Made by a program: the position numbers and the translations under genes. Source: Lycium barbarum (taxonomy: Eukaryota > Streptophyta > Magnoliopsida > Solanales > Solanaceae). From it: 64,000 nucleotides of DNA. The stretch lies in the NCBI RefSeq assembly GCF_019175385.1, contig NC_083348.1:46026950-46090949 (forward strand), written 5' to 3'. This document shows, in pieces, positions 1-11,803 of the stretch. The stretch's first letter is position 1, and each line of letters begins with the position of its first letter. The notes beneath the pieces were generated by a model, which made no database searches, was not told the origin of the DNA, and worked only from the letters and a program-made list of their open reading frames with translations.

Positions 1-1113
1 ATACTCAAGAAAGATCAAGAAACTTGGAGAAGAGGAGAGGCAAGGGGCCATTCGGCCATACTTGGTGGAACAAGAACCTTTGAGAAACAAATTGTGCAAA
101 AATTATTTTCTACCAATTGGAAGGTCCCTAGCAAAGTGAAGTAATTATTGGAGCAAGAAAAACATCTATTCTTGCAAGGGGCAACTTTAGCCAAGAAGGA
201 AGATAAGTGGAAAAGGTAAGAATTAATCTTCTTTTATATGTTATGGATGATTATGTATGTTGTAGTATGTAAAAGTGGATGAAATTCATGAAAATAGGGA
301 ACCTAGGTTGTGGCCGTGTATATGTGTGGTGTGTAGGAACAATGATTCAATTATTTTATTTAGTGTTTTAGTTGTTGTTGTTGTGGATTCTATGTTGATA
401 ATGAAAGTTTAATGATTCTAGTTGAAGTTGTAAGTGTTGGAGAGTTGTTTTAGAAGCTAATGTGATTTTAATGTCACTTTTGTAGTTACGGAAGGTAATG
501 TTGGTAATGTGTGAATTGTTAGTATAATTCATGAATTTGAAAGGAAAACATGTGTTGTTGTTGTTGTTATTGCATTTGGGAAGTTTCGGGTGGAATGGCA
601 TATTGGTTGGATTATTTTGAATATAGTACGGATTGGTTGAAGTATTCTTGAATATTGTTTGAATGGTTTCGGATTATTACTTGAATACGTGAGCAATTAT
701 GAATTGAATGAAAATGGAAAGTCATCAAAGTTTGTAGAAAGAAGTTGCTAATGTTAGTATGCGTTTTGAATCGATTGTGGACATTGCTGGAGTAATTGTT
801 GGTATTGTTGTTGATATTTTGGCCGAGTTAAATTCTCGGATTTGTTGTTGATGATATAGCCGAGTTGGATTCTCGGGAATGGTAGTATTTACAGGGGAAA
901 TGCTGCCGAAATTTCTGTAGATCAAGTAATGGTTTCGAATTGGACTCTTAAGTGTTATGGCTAATGTTTGGCATATATGAATACTGTTGTAGATCTTGCG
1001 AAGCGAAAGACTTAAGTTCGGATTAGCATAGAAAGTGGGCAAGGTATGTAAGGCTTACCCGTTCTTTCTTTCGGCATGATCTTTATGAAACGAAATCGGA
1101 TTGACCCGAAACT
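1..1113 (+). mobile_element. Family B LTR fragment, plus orientation, truncated
   Basis: This stretch matches 15644-16735 of the complete plus-oriented LTR further right almost base for base, starting at the shared ATACTCAAGAAAGATCAAG. After about 1075 it jumps to a piece matching 17123-17143, so about 390 bp of the LTR are missing. It then runs directly into a minus-oriented LTR near 1114. It holds the conserved blocks GGGGAAATGCTGCCGAAATTTC (about 893-916) and AGGTATGTAAGGC (about 1044-1056). There is no credible coding region; the short ORFs here are by-products of simple, T/G-rich sequence. The left end lies outside the window. Confidence 0.8.
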
Positions 1114-2561
1114 GTAAGCCTTACATACCTGTCCCACGCCCTATTAGTTACGCTTAATTGTCCGAACTTGCTATTGCTAATCTACATTAAAGAAGATTTA
1201 CACAATCGTTAGATTTGTCATCATATACTTGTCTTAATCCTTCAAATGAATTCATTTTTAATCTGCCGAAATTCCAGCAGCATTTCCCCTGTAAATACAC
1301 CATTCCCGAGAATCTAGCTCGACCAATTTAACAACAACAAACTCGAGAATGCAACTCGGCCAAATTATCAACAACAATGCCAACAATCATACTATCAACT
1401 TCAATAATCAATTCAAAACGCATTACAACGCTAGTAACTCCTTTCTACATAAGTCGACAACTTTCGATTTATATTCAATTCAACTACATACATTCAAACC
1501 AACATCGATACTCACAAGTTCAAGTACTTATTCAAGATCATTCAAACGAGATTCAATAACACTTCAAGCAATCCGCACAATATTTTAAACAACCCAACCA
1601 ATAAACCATGCCAACCGAGACCTTCCAAACTCCAATAGGACAACAACAACACATTTCTTTCTTCCAAATTCATCAACCACACCAACAATTCACACGTTAA
1701 CAACATCATTCTCATAAATTCAAGAAACTATATTAGAATCACATTAGTTTCCACAACAAGCCACAAACAACTATAACCTCAACTTAAATCATTAAACTTT
1801 TATTTGAATCATAGAATCCACAACACAACATCCCAAACATACTAAATAAAATTAGTTCTTCACACCTTCACAACACAACATGTACACGGCCACAACACAA
1901 CCCACACGGCTCAACACCAACATGCACGGTTTCATGAATTTCATCCATTTCCACATTCTACAACACTCAACAACATGCATAGACCATTCATAACATATGA
2001 AAGAGAGTTAAACCTTACCTTTTCCTCTTACCTCTTCAACTTGGCTAGAGTTGCTCCTTGTAAAAATGGATGGTTTTCTTGCTCCAACAACTATACCACG
2101 TTAAAGAGGACCTTCAAATTAGTAGGAATACTACAAGAAAATATTTTTTTCGGATCAAAATTGAAGACTTCAATTTCCTTGGTCATGGCCGAATAGGCCT
2201 CTTTCTCTTTTCTTTTTCTTCTTCTCCATCCTTCTAGTATTTTCTAAATAATGACAAATATGACTAATAAGTCCTATTATATACACACATATAAATCATT
2301 TATTTGGGCCAAGGCCTATCCCCGAGTGCACGGCCACATGGCCCCTTATTTCCAAGCCCATTTGTTTTTTGTAGTTAGTCTTGTAATTCAGGAAAAATAA
2401 TTTTCCAAATTCCGAATTTGCCCTTAGCCTTTCTTAATATTTCCACATCAATAATTTTCATAAACTACTTTTGTGTTAACCAAGATCAAAAATATAGCCT
2501 TGCCCTTAGCTTCCCGCAATTATCTTGAATTATCCGAATGTACAAAATGCGGGATATAACA
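1114..2561 (-). mobile_element. Element C, leftmost LTR (3' LTR, partial)
   Basis: It matches 7487-8934 and 13826-15282 closely, in minus orientation. On the minus strand it begins TGTTATATCCCGCATTTTG at 2561, directly after the polypurine tract, which makes it the 3' LTR of the left internal unit. Only about 1.45 kb of a roughly 3.47 kb LTR remains; the rest is replaced by the plus-oriented fragment 1-1113. The pair folds back: the CCGAG-rich segment at 825-880 is complementary to 1306-1382. Confidence 0.85.
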
Positions 2562-2598
2562 TCCTCCCCCCCTTTAGAACATTCGTCCTCGAATGTTC
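2562..2598 (-). promoter_or_regulatory. Polypurine tract and upstream hairpin, element C left copy
   Basis: Read on the minus strand, a perfect inverted repeat (GAACATTCG, loop AGGA, CGAATGTTC; 2577-2598) is followed by the purine run AAAGGGGGGGAGGA and then by the LTR start TGTTATATCC. The purine run at an internal/3' LTR boundary is the usual primer for plus-strand DNA synthesis. The hairpin recurs at this place in the other element families here. Confidence 0.85.
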
Positions 2599-2628
2599 AA
2601 CTGGCCTCATGGGGTGTTATGATACTTC

Positions 2629-2642
2629 GGGGGGGGGGGGGG
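2629..2642. repeat. Poly-G tract (14 G)
   Basis: A run of 14 G on the plus strand in the element C internal region. The right copy has 16 G at 9002-9017, so the tract varies in length between copies. Confidence 0.9.
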
Positions 2643-3072
2643 TCCCTCTTATAGTTGTCCTTTTCTTCGTACTTATTCCTTATCTTTCACCCAATTTCCT
2701 TTATAATCGAACTCCTTAACCTGTCATTCTAAATATTCCCAAACTACCAATTGTTAATTATCTTATTATAATAGTCGTTCCTGTCCGAAATATCCTTTGA
2801 GTCTTATCATTTTCTCCCTTATCCTTTCTGCATTTAGCTTGTAGCCATTTTCTTGCTCTTTTATTTCTCTTACAACATGTCGCTTAAGGTATCTTTCAAC
2901 CCTTCCCTTTATGTTGGCCTCGCGGTACACTCATTGTCAATTCATTTCTACTTCTTTCGTGTATCCTTTTGATGTGCCGACATGTTTCAAACTCTGGTCC
3001 CGAGCTATTAAATTTCCTATTCCAGCGCTTGAAAATGTTGTGATCCTTTTCGAGCCTAACGTAATATGTTCT

Positions 3073-3095
3073 CCCCCCCCCCCCCCCCCCCCCCC
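3073..3095. repeat. Poly-C tract (23 C)
   Basis: A run of 23 C on the plus strand, poly-G in the element transcript. The corresponding tract in the right copy is 16 C at 9425-9440. It produces the proline- and glycine-run ORFs seen here, which are not genes. Confidence 0.9.
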
Positions 3096-4422
3096 TTTTT
3101 AGGGGCTCCTCATGTTCCAATAGTCCTTTTGTGAGATCGTTTCCAACTCTGTGCATAACATATCGAAACTTCTTACCATAAGCTTTCCTTTCTATTTACT
3201 GTCTACATTATCATTCTTGTCAACATTCCCATACTTTTCCATCCACTATTAATCCTTTCACCTATTTTATCTTACTTACTCATAGTTCTTCTTAATTACG
3301 CGTTCGCGTTGCAGCTATGCGTCCATATTTTCGAACGTCTCGCTACTTCTGTTCACAGCACAGAATCCTTACGGTTTATACTCTCTCTATCCTTGCTCAT
3401 CGTACTTTTAACTATACTTATGGTACTATGACCGAGCGGTCTTCCATGCACATTCTTTATATCTCATTCCATTTTCTTCTAGGATCAAATCTTTTAGACT
3501 TCACATGAATTCTCGCTCCACGCCTTTAATTTCCAAATCAACGGTGTTGACCGATTATCCTTATTCTTTTCTTGGTGCGTAATCGGGTTTCTATCGTTAA
3601 CTTGTCAAAGTATCCTACTTACTCCTATGATTAAACATTTCCAATTGCTTTATTCCCAAATGTTCTCCTCTTCCTTCGACTAATCCGTTAGTATACCTTT
3701 TCTACTTTCATTCTTAACCTCCCCTAGGTTCCTTCCTCCTCGAACACTTTTCTCCTTTTGCCATTTGTGGCAACGGCTCTGATGTTCATGAAATATTACT
3801 TTATACGCGCAATTCCGCTTCACTCTTAAGTCATCTTTTCAAAAAGGCACTTCCATATTTGAGGCATCCACATTAATATGGCTACACTTTTATTCTTTAT
3901 ATACCTTTCAAGGGCCGAAATTTTCTAACATCGTCATAAAGCTTTATCATTCTTTCTCTTACTTCACATTCCTTGTCGTAGTCGCTATTTCTTTAGCCCC
4001 ACTTATTGAAATCGGTTTTCGAACCTCACATACTTCTCTTTTGTTCCATATTACCACACTTTATCCTTTTCACGTACCTATGCTTGCAGTTTTATCCAAA
4101 TAGTCCCGTACTTTGTTCGTCGTTTCTTTTGGAGGTTTTGCTCGATCATGTTCCTTACTTTTCACCCTTTTCCGACACTTTGATCTCTTTATCTTCCATC
4201 TACACTCTTTCCTTCTATTCCAGATATCGTTGTGTTAAGACTTTTCCATTCTTAACCTGTAGCGAAAATAACCTCAGCTTATATTATAACACTTGCACCA
4301 TTTATTTTTTATTGCCACTTAAGCTTCGGTACCGCTACTCGATTGAGGTCTTCCATACTGTAACGCCGGTTGCTGTGACACACGTGTCCACCGTTGCAAT
4401 CACATATGAGATATCGTACACA

Positions 4423-4424
<2 letters not shown>

Positions 4425-4454
<30 letters not shown>
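4425..4454. repeat. TA microsatellite
   Basis: A perfect TA run in the element C internal region. The equivalent position in the right copy (10771-10792) is shorter. It generates the IYIYIY tail of an otherwise unsupported ORF at 4006-4455. Confidence 0.9.
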
Positions 4455-4458
<4 letters not shown>

Positions 4459-4668
4459 CTACTTTGCCCATAAAATATATCCAAACGCTATTCAAGCCTA
4501 TCCTAATTCCAAAGCTGTGACGTACTTTCTGTCTCTCCTCTAGTCTAGCCTGTCGCATGCTATGTGGCTTTTTATGGTCTCCAACCATCCCGTATACTCT
4601 AGTTTCACTCGGGCTATTCTAGGTTTTTCATTTGTCTCTTATGGCTAAATCTTTAGGATCTCTTGTAT

Positions 4669-4771
4669 ACTTCCCAGGGGGTCACCCATCCTGAAATTTC
4701 CCCCACCTTAGCACGCTTATCCTCAAAACTTTGATGAAATCCAGTGCCTTAATGCTGATATAATCGCGTCC
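4669..4771 (-). pseudogene. 5S rRNA-derived segment inside element C, left copy
   Basis: The reverse complement aligns without gaps to about the first 103 nt of plant 5S rRNA, with roughly three quarters of positions matching by my count; many differences are C-to-T or G-to-A. The last stretch, AGGATGGGTGACC followed by CCCTGGGAAGT, contains the internal promoter C box and is intact. The A-box core AAGCGTGCT is also kept. The final ~17 nt of 5S are absent. It lies on the same strand as the element, about 0.7 kb downstream of the primer binding site. It is not a functional 5S gene as it stands. Confidence 0.8.
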
Positions 4772-5452
4772 GCTTCCTCACGTGACCTTTATTACATGAT
4801 TTGGAGCGAGTCGAGGTCTCACAGATTCCGAGGCATGTTCGCAACCCGTCCTTTCTTTTACAATTACTATTTTACCCTTTTCGATCTTTAATATTCACTT
4901 TTCGCTTCCGTATATAACTACCTTTCGTCCTAGATTCCCAGATTCCCGATGGAAATGATCACATCTTTATCGTCATTACTTATAAGTATTGGGGTATCAG
5001 CCTGTTTGGATCCCCACTCACCACTTTTACGTAATAACCGGTAGCAAAGTTAATTGTCGACTTTCCGAATCCTCCAACAGACCTTGCTCCTCTTATACTA
5101 TTCTTTCTATTCAAAATCTATACACGGCAAGTATCGAAAATGCCTCACAGATCATACGACTATATATCACATTTTAGCCATCCGGGAATGCCAATTTCAG
5201 GTAACAGATCAAATATATCAGAACTTACCTCCATAACGTTCCATATCATCACTTACCTCCTTCCGTCGTATGTAAGGCTTACATAAGGAATCTCATTTCC
5301 TATGACTTGGCTCTATCGCACGATCTATGACAGAAAGAAGGTCAACAATCCCTAGATGCCCTGCAGCCTCCTGTTTATAAATGTGGCTGGCTTCACACCA
5401 TAAACAGGACTCTACTGGACACGACTTTGCAGACAACCCCTAGGACAAACCT

Positions 5453-5464
5453 GCTCTGATACCA
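5453..5464 (-). other. tRNA-iMet primer binding site, element C left copy
   Basis: The minus strand reads TGGTATCAGAGC, complementary to the 3' end of plant initiator methionine tRNA. It sits three bases from the LTR end at 5468. It primes minus-strand cDNA synthesis. Confidence 0.92.
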
Positions 5465-5868
5465 CTTTATCACACACTAATTTACCTAGGGTGTGATGGG
5501 CACCCGACCCTTATTTAGAGTCGAGCGAACCCTCTTACTTTTAATACATACATATTCCTTTGGGCTTTTTAAATCAAATAAAGATGAAATGCATGGTAAA
5601 ATTTTCAGAAATATTCTTTTTCGTTACTTTCAAATCAAACAAAATCTGAGATCATATAGAACATATATCATAACACAAATGACACATCGGCTGATGGAGC
5701 CACTTACTGAACTGACAACCAATACCCACAACTCTGTCTGCAAAGTCTCTAACTTCGAACAAAACATCATAGCACATATACTATGACTCGGCAGCACTCC
5801 AGGAACAAGTGGAGTCTACCAACTCCGCCGGAACACCTTCTATACTAGCTTCAACTCATCTGGGTGTA

Positions 5869-5927
5869 CCTGCGCGGCACGAAACGCAGCCCCCGAAGAA
5901 GAGGAGGTCAGTACGGAATATGTACTG
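5869..5927 (-). other. Three-hairpin LTR module
   Basis: On the LTR sense strand three potential stems follow one another: CAGTAC with GTACTG, CCTCC with GGGGG (one G-U pair), and CTGCG with CGCAG. The same arrangement is present near the 3' end of nearly every LTR in the window. Confidence 0.75.
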
Positions 5928-6221
5928 AGTATGTAAGGCATAAAATACAGAAAACCGAACCATAATCGAAACAGACAGTACAAACAATAAGTACGTTATC
6001 CAGAATACCAAAACGCTTATTTTTCAAACACAAATCGTGTATGCCGATGTCATATGTCAGAAAAGGTGCAGATCCCAAATACCAGAATGTTTGGCTTCCA
6101 GACACAGATCATATATGCCGAAGTCCGATGTCAGAAGGAGTACAGAAGGCACAGAATTGCCAGAAGGCTTACTTTCCAAACACAGATCATGCATGTCAGA
6201 ATCATATATCGTGTATATGTA

Positions 6222-6690
6222 TGACAGATCCCGACCCCTTAGTGAGGGACGCGGTGAACATAACTATCATATGCCAGATCATGTATCATATATGCGTGTA
6301 ACAGAACCCGGCCCTCTAAGGGATGCGGTGGACAGAGTCATCATATGCCGAAATCATGTATCATATATGCATGTAACGTGTGCCGGCCCTCCAATGAGGG
6401 ACTTGGTGGATAGAATCATGCATGCAACATTATGTATCATATATACGTATAACGTGTCCCGACCCTCTAGTGCGGGTCTCGGTGAATAGAACTATCATAT
6501 GCCATCCTGGCCGCCATCCCCGTATCATCACATCATCATATACATATTCATATAACGTGTCCCGGCCCGCCTATGAGGGACTCGGTGAACAATGCAGTGG
6601 AGTGCGCACGAGAACATGTTCTGGCCCGGGACTCAGTGAAAGATGCAGAGGAATGCGCACGATAACGTGTCCTGGCCCGGGACTCAGTGA
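6222..6690 (-). repeat. CCGAGTCCC-type mini-repeat array in element C LTR
   Basis: About seven irregularly spaced copies (near 6231, 6308, 6383, 6461, 6562, 6628 and 6674) of a motif that reads, on the LTR strand, like CACCGAGTCCCTCATTGGAGGGCCGGG. Each copy is itself a short inverted repeat (CCCTC/GAGGG). They are separated by AT-rich segments containing CATATGAT. Confidence 0.8.
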
Positions 6691-8934
6691 AAGATACATT
6701 GAGGCGTGCACGAGTAGAGTCGTGATAAACCATATGCATACAAATCAAGACTCGATGGATATGTACACTTACTAACATCTGGAGGCTCAGAAACAAGTTT
6801 CGGGTCAATCCGACTTAGTATGCGAAAGTTATGAGTGTTTGAAGTACAAAACCTTCTACGAACGATTCAGAAGCCATTTTTGGAAAATCAAAGCCATAAT
6901 CATGTCAAGTACCTTTCGGATATTGTTTGGATCAAATCAAATGCAGCTTATGGGACCGTGTATACATATCAAATTATATCAAAGACTCGATGGAATAATC
7001 GAACGAACTATCAGTTGAGAATCAAGACATTTGTCATATCAAATATCTTTCGAATGCCACTAGGAAACATATCAAACATCATAAGCACATCAAGAGCCAT
7101 AGGGATCATAGTCATCTATCAAACCGATCCGAGACCATATACCGAAGTTAGGGACACTGATACTTACGGAATTCTTTTAGGAACATAAACTCTTTGAACG
7201 TTTCAGAAGCTTTCTTTGGAAAATCAAAATAATAGTCATATCAGGAGCTTTTCGAATATCATTATGGATCAAATCAGGTAGGTCTTTTGGAACCATACAT
7301 ACGTATCAAAACATAGCAGGCTGTTTTCAAAAGTCGAGCACATCAATTCTTACAGAACTCTTTTAAGAACATATCAAAAGTGCATACGAACCATAAACAA
7401 GCTCGGAATCACAGAATAGAGTAACCCCAATGTGCATATCAATATCATGCCTTACTTGGCTCTAGGACATGCCAAAGAAAGAAAGGGTAAGCCTTACATA
7501 CCTGTCCCACACCCTATTAGTTACGCTTAATTGTCCGAACTTGCTATTGCTAATCTACATTCAAGAAGATTTACACAATCGTTAGATTTGTCGTCATATA
7601 CTTGTCTTAATCCTTCAAATGAATTCATTTATAATCTGCCGAAATTCCGGCAGCATTTCCCCTGTAAATACACCATCCCCGAGAATCTAGCTCGGCCAAT
7701 TTAACAACAACAAACCCGAGAATGCAACTCGGCCAAATTATCAACAACAATGCCAACAATCATACTATCAACTTCAATAATCAATTCAAAACGCATTACA
7801 ACGCTAGTAACTCTTTTCTACATAAGTCGACAACTTTCCATTTATATTCAATTCAACTACATACATTCAAACCAACATCGATACTCACAAGTTCAAGTAC
7901 TTATTCAAGATCATTCAAACGAGATTCAATAACACTTCAAGCAATCCGCACAATATTTTAAACAACCCAACCAATATACCATGCCAACCGACACCTTCCA
8001 AACTCCAATAGGACAACAACAACAAATTTCTTTCTTCCAAATTCATCAACCACACCAACAATTCACACGTTAACAACATCATTCTCATAAATTCAAGAAA
8101 CTATATTAGAATCACATTAGTTTCCACAACAAGCCACAAACAACTATAACCTCAACTTGAATCGGTACATTTTTATTTGAATCATAGAATCCACAACACA
8201 ACATCCCAAACATACTAAATAAAATTAGTTCTTCACACCTTCACAACACAACATGTACACGGCCACAACACAACCCACATGGCTCAACACCAACATGCAC
8301 GGTTTCATGAATTTCATCCATTTTCACATTCTACAACACTCAACAACATGCATAGACCATTCATAACATATGAAAGAGAGTTAAACCTTACCTTTTCCTC
8401 TTACCTCTTCAACTTGGCTAGAGTTGCTCCTTGTAAAAATGGATGGTTTTCTTGCTCCAACAACTATACCACGTTAAAGAGGACCTTCAAATTAGTAGGA
8501 ATACTAGAAGAAAATTTTTTTTTCGGATCAAAATTGTAGACTTCAATTTCCTTGGTCATGGCCGAATAGGCCTCTTTCTCTTTTCTTTTTCTTCTTCTCC
8601 ATCCTTCTAGAATTTTCTAAGTAATGACAAATATGACTAATAAGTCATATTATATACACACATATACATCATTTATTTGGGCCAAGGCCTATCCCCGAGT
8701 GCACGGCCACATGGCCCCTTATTTCCAAGCCCATTTTTTTTTTGTAGTTAGTCTTGTAATTCATGAAAAATAATTTTCCATATTCCGAATTTGCCCTTAT
8801 CCTTTCTTAATATTTCCACATCAATAATTTTCATAAACTACTTTTGTGTTAAACAAGATCAAAAATATAGCCTTGCCCTTAGCTTCCCGCAATTATCTTG
8901 AATTATCCGAATGTACAAAATGCGGGATATAACA

Positions 8935-8971
8935 TCCTCCCCCCCTTTAGAACATTCGTCCTCGAATGTTC
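8935..8971 (-). promoter_or_regulatory. Polypurine tract and upstream hairpin, element C right copy
   Basis: Same arrangement as at 2562-2598: hairpin arms GAACATTCG and CGAATGTTC (8950-8971), then AAAGGGGGGGAGGA, then the LTR start at 8934. Confidence 0.85.
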
Positions 8972-9001
8972 AACTGGCCTCACGGGGTGTTATGATACTT
9001 C

Positions 9002-9017
9002 GGGGGGGGGGGGGGGG
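9002..9017. repeat. Poly-G tract (16 G)
   Basis: Counterpart of 2629-2642, two bases longer. Confidence 0.9.
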
Positions 9018-9424
9018 TCCCTCTTATAGTTGTCCTTTTCTTCGTACTTATTCCTTATCTTTCACCCGATTTCCTTTATAATCGAACTCTTTGACCTGTC
9101 ATTCTAAATATTCCCAAACTACCAATTGTTAATTCTCTTATTATAATAGTCGTTCCTGTCCGAAATATCCTTATCCTTTCTGCATTTAGCTTGTAGCCGT
9201 TTTCTTGCTCTTTTATTTCTCTTACAACATGTCGCTTAAGGTATCTTTCAACCCTCCCCTTTATGTTGGCCTCGCGGTACACTCATTGTCAATTCATTTC
9301 TTCTTCTTTTGTGTATCCTTTTGATGTGCCGACATGTTTCAAACTCTGGTCCCGAGCTATTAAATTTCCTTTTCCAGCGCTTGAAAATGCTGTGATCCTT
9401 TTCGAGCCTAACGTAATATGTTCT

Positions 9425-9440
9425 CCCCCCCCCCCCCCCC
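9425..9440. repeat. Poly-C tract (16 C)
   Basis: Counterpart of 3073-3095, seven bases shorter. Confidence 0.9.
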
Positions 9441-10770
9441 TTTTAGGGGCTCCTCATGTTCCAATAGTCCTTTTGTGAGATCGTTTCCAACTCTGTGCAT
9501 AACATATCGAAACTTCTTACCATAAGCTTTCCTTTCCATTTCCTGTCTACATTATCATTCTTGTCAACATTCCCATACTTTTCCATCCACTATTAATCCT
9601 TTCACCTATTTTAGCTTACTTACTCGTAGTTCTTCTTAATTACGCGTTCGCGTTGCAGCTATGCGTCCATATTTTCGAACGTCTTGCTACTTCTGTTCAC
9701 AGCACAGAATCCTTACGACTTATACTCTCTCTATCCTTACTCATCGTACTTTTAACTATACTTATGGTACTATGACCGAGCGGTCTTCCATGCACATTCT
9801 TTATATCTCATTCCATTTTCTTCTAGGATCAAATCTTTCAGACTTCACATGAATTCTCGCTGCACGCCTTTAATTTCCAAATCAACGGTGTTGACCCATT
9901 ATCCTTATTCTTTTCTTGGTGCGTAATCGGGTTTCTATCGTTAACTTGTCAAAGTATCCTACTTACTCCTATGATTAAAGATTTCCAATTGCTTTATTCC
10001 CAAATGTTCTCCTCATCCTTCGACTAATCCGTTAGTATACCTTTTCTACTTTCATTCTTAACCTCCCCTAGGTTCCTTCCTCCTCGAACACTTTTCTCCT
10101 TTTGCCATTTGTGGCAACGACTCTGAAGTTCATGAAATATTACTTTATACGCGCAATTCCGCTTCACTCTTAAGTCATCTTTTCAAAAAGGCACTTCCAT
10201 ATTTGAGGCATCCACATTAATATGGCTACACTTTTATTCTTTTATATACCTTTCAAGGGCCGAAATTTTCTAATATCGTCATAAAGCTTTATCATTCTTT
10301 CTCTTACTTCACATTCCTTGTCGTAGTCGCTATTTCTTTAGCCCCACTTATTGAAATCGGTTTTCGAACCTCACATACTTCTCTTTTGTTCCATATTACC
10401 ACACTTTATCCTTTTCACGTACCAATGCTTGCAGTTTTATCCAAATAGTCCCATGCTTTGTTCGTCGTTTCTTTTGGAGGTTTTGCTCGATCATGTTTCT
10501 TACTTTTCACCCTTTTCCGACACTTTGATCTCTTTATCTTCCACCTACACTCTTTCCTTCTTTTCCAGATATCGTTGTGTTAAGACTTTTCCATTCTTAA
10601 CCTGTAGCGAAAATAACATCAGCTTATCTTATAACACTTGCACCATTTATTTTTTATTGCCACTTAAGCTTCGGTACCCCTACTAGATTGAGGTCTTCCA
10701 TACCATAACGCCGGTTGCTGGGACACACGTGTCCACCGTTGCAATCACATATGAGATATCGTACACATTC

Positions 10771-10792
10771 ATATATATATATATATATATAT
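10771..10792. repeat. TA microsatellite
   Basis: Counterpart of 4425-4454, shorter here. Confidence 0.85.
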
Positions 10793-11007
10793 AATTACTA
10801 CTTTGCCCACAAAATATCTCCAAACGCTATTCAAGCCTATCCTAATTCCAAAGTTGTGATGTACTTTCTGTCTCTCCTCTAGTCTAGCCTGTCGCATGCT
10901 ATGTGGCTTTTTATGGTCTCCAACCATCTCGTATACTCTAGTTTCACTCGGTCTATTCTAGCTTTTTCATTTGTCTCTTATGGCTAAATCTTTAGGATCT
11001 CTTGTAT

Positions 11008-11110
11008 ACTTCTCAGGGGGTCACCCATCCTGAAATTTCCCCCACCTTAGCACGCTTAACCTCAAAACTTTGATGAAATCCAGTGCCTCAATGCTGATAT
11101 AATCGCGTCC
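11008..11110 (-). pseudogene. 5S rRNA-derived segment inside element C, right copy
   Basis: Same segment as at 4669-4771. This copy retains TTAAGCGTGCT like true 5S, where the left copy has ATAAGCGTGCT. One base of the terminal CTGGGAAGT is changed to CTGAGAAGT. The C-box core AGGATGGGTGACC is intact. Confidence 0.8.
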
Positions 11111-11791
11111 GCTTCGTCACGTGATCTTTATTACATGATTTGGAGCGAGTCGAGGTCTCACAGATTCCGAGGCATGTTCGCAACCCGTCCTTTCTTTTAC
11201 AATTACTATTTTACCCTTTTCGATCTTCAATATTCACTTTTCGCTTCCGTATATAACTACTTTTCATCCTAGATTCCCAGATTCCCGATGGAAATGATCA
11301 CATCTTTATCGTCATTACTTATAAGTATTCGGGTATCAGCGTGTTTGGATCCCCACTCACCACTTTTACGTAATAACCGGCAACAAAGTTAATTGTCGAC
11401 TTTCTGAATCCTCCAACAGACCTTGCTCCTCTTATACTATTCTTTCTATTCAAAATCTATACACGCCAAGTATCAACAATGCCTCACAGAGCATACGGCT
11501 ATATATCACATTTTAGCCATCCGGGAATGCCAATTTCCGGTAACAGATCAAATATATCAGAACTTACCTCCATAACTTTCCATATCATTACTTACCTCCT
11601 TCCGTCGTATGTAAGGCTTACATAAGGAATCTCATTTCCTATGACTTGGCTCTATCGCACGATACATGACAGAAAGAAGGTCAACAATACCTAGATGCCC
11701 TGCAGCCTCCTGTTTATAAATGTGGCCGGCTTCACAACATAAACAGGACTCTACTGGACACGACTTTGTAGACAACCCCTAGGACAAAGCT

Positions 11792-11803
11792 GCTCTGATA
11801 CCA
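11792..11803 (-). other. tRNA-iMet primer binding site, element C right copy
   Basis: TGGTATCAGAGC on the minus strand, three bases from the LTR boundary at 11807. Confidence 0.92.

Larger units (their letters stand above)
2562..5467 (-). mobile_element. Internal region of non-autonomous gypsy-type element C, left copy
   Basis: About 2.9 kb lie between a polypurine tract and a tRNA-iMet primer binding site. The right copy (8935-11806) is nearly identical. No gag, protease, RT or integrase motif was found in any frame; the ORFs up to 149 codons are low-complexity and not supported as genes. The element strand is purine-rich. Noteworthy contents are the 5S rRNA-derived segment at 4669-4771, a poly-G/poly-C pair, and a TA microsatellite. 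By structure it is a LARD-like non-autonomous retrotransposon that would need proteins from a related element in trans (inference). Confidence 0.8.
5468..8934 (-). mobile_element. Element C, middle LTR shared by two internal units
   Basis: A full LTR of about 3.47 kb in minus orientation, from TGTTATATCCCGC at 8934 to the end beside the primer binding site at 5468. The terminal dinucleotide at 5468 reads TA on the plus strand (TATCACAC) where the relative at 35601 has TG, so the CA end has mutated. This LTR is the 5' LTR of the left internal unit and the 3' LTR of the right one. It contains the conserved blocks around 7640 (GCATTTCCCCTG) and 7490 (GTAAGCCTTACATACC), the mini-repeat array 6222-6690 and the hairpin module 5869-5927. 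No supported coding sequence. Confidence 0.88.

Noticed and set aside
4006..4455. 150-codon ORF ending in IYIYIYIYI in the element C interior.
   Set aside because: Low complexity, ends in a TA microsatellite, antisense to the element, and not conserved in length in the second copy (10351-10686).
2562..5467. Degenerate gag in the element C interior.
   Set aside because: No CCHC knuckle, no gag core motif and no consistent frame could be seen on either strand; a profile search would be needed to find anything more decayed.
5493..5786. 97-codon ORF repeated at 11832-12125, with related LTR ORFs such as those at 1349, 7722 and 14061.
   Set aside because: They recur because the LTR recurs. They lie antisense to the LTR and show no protein motif.
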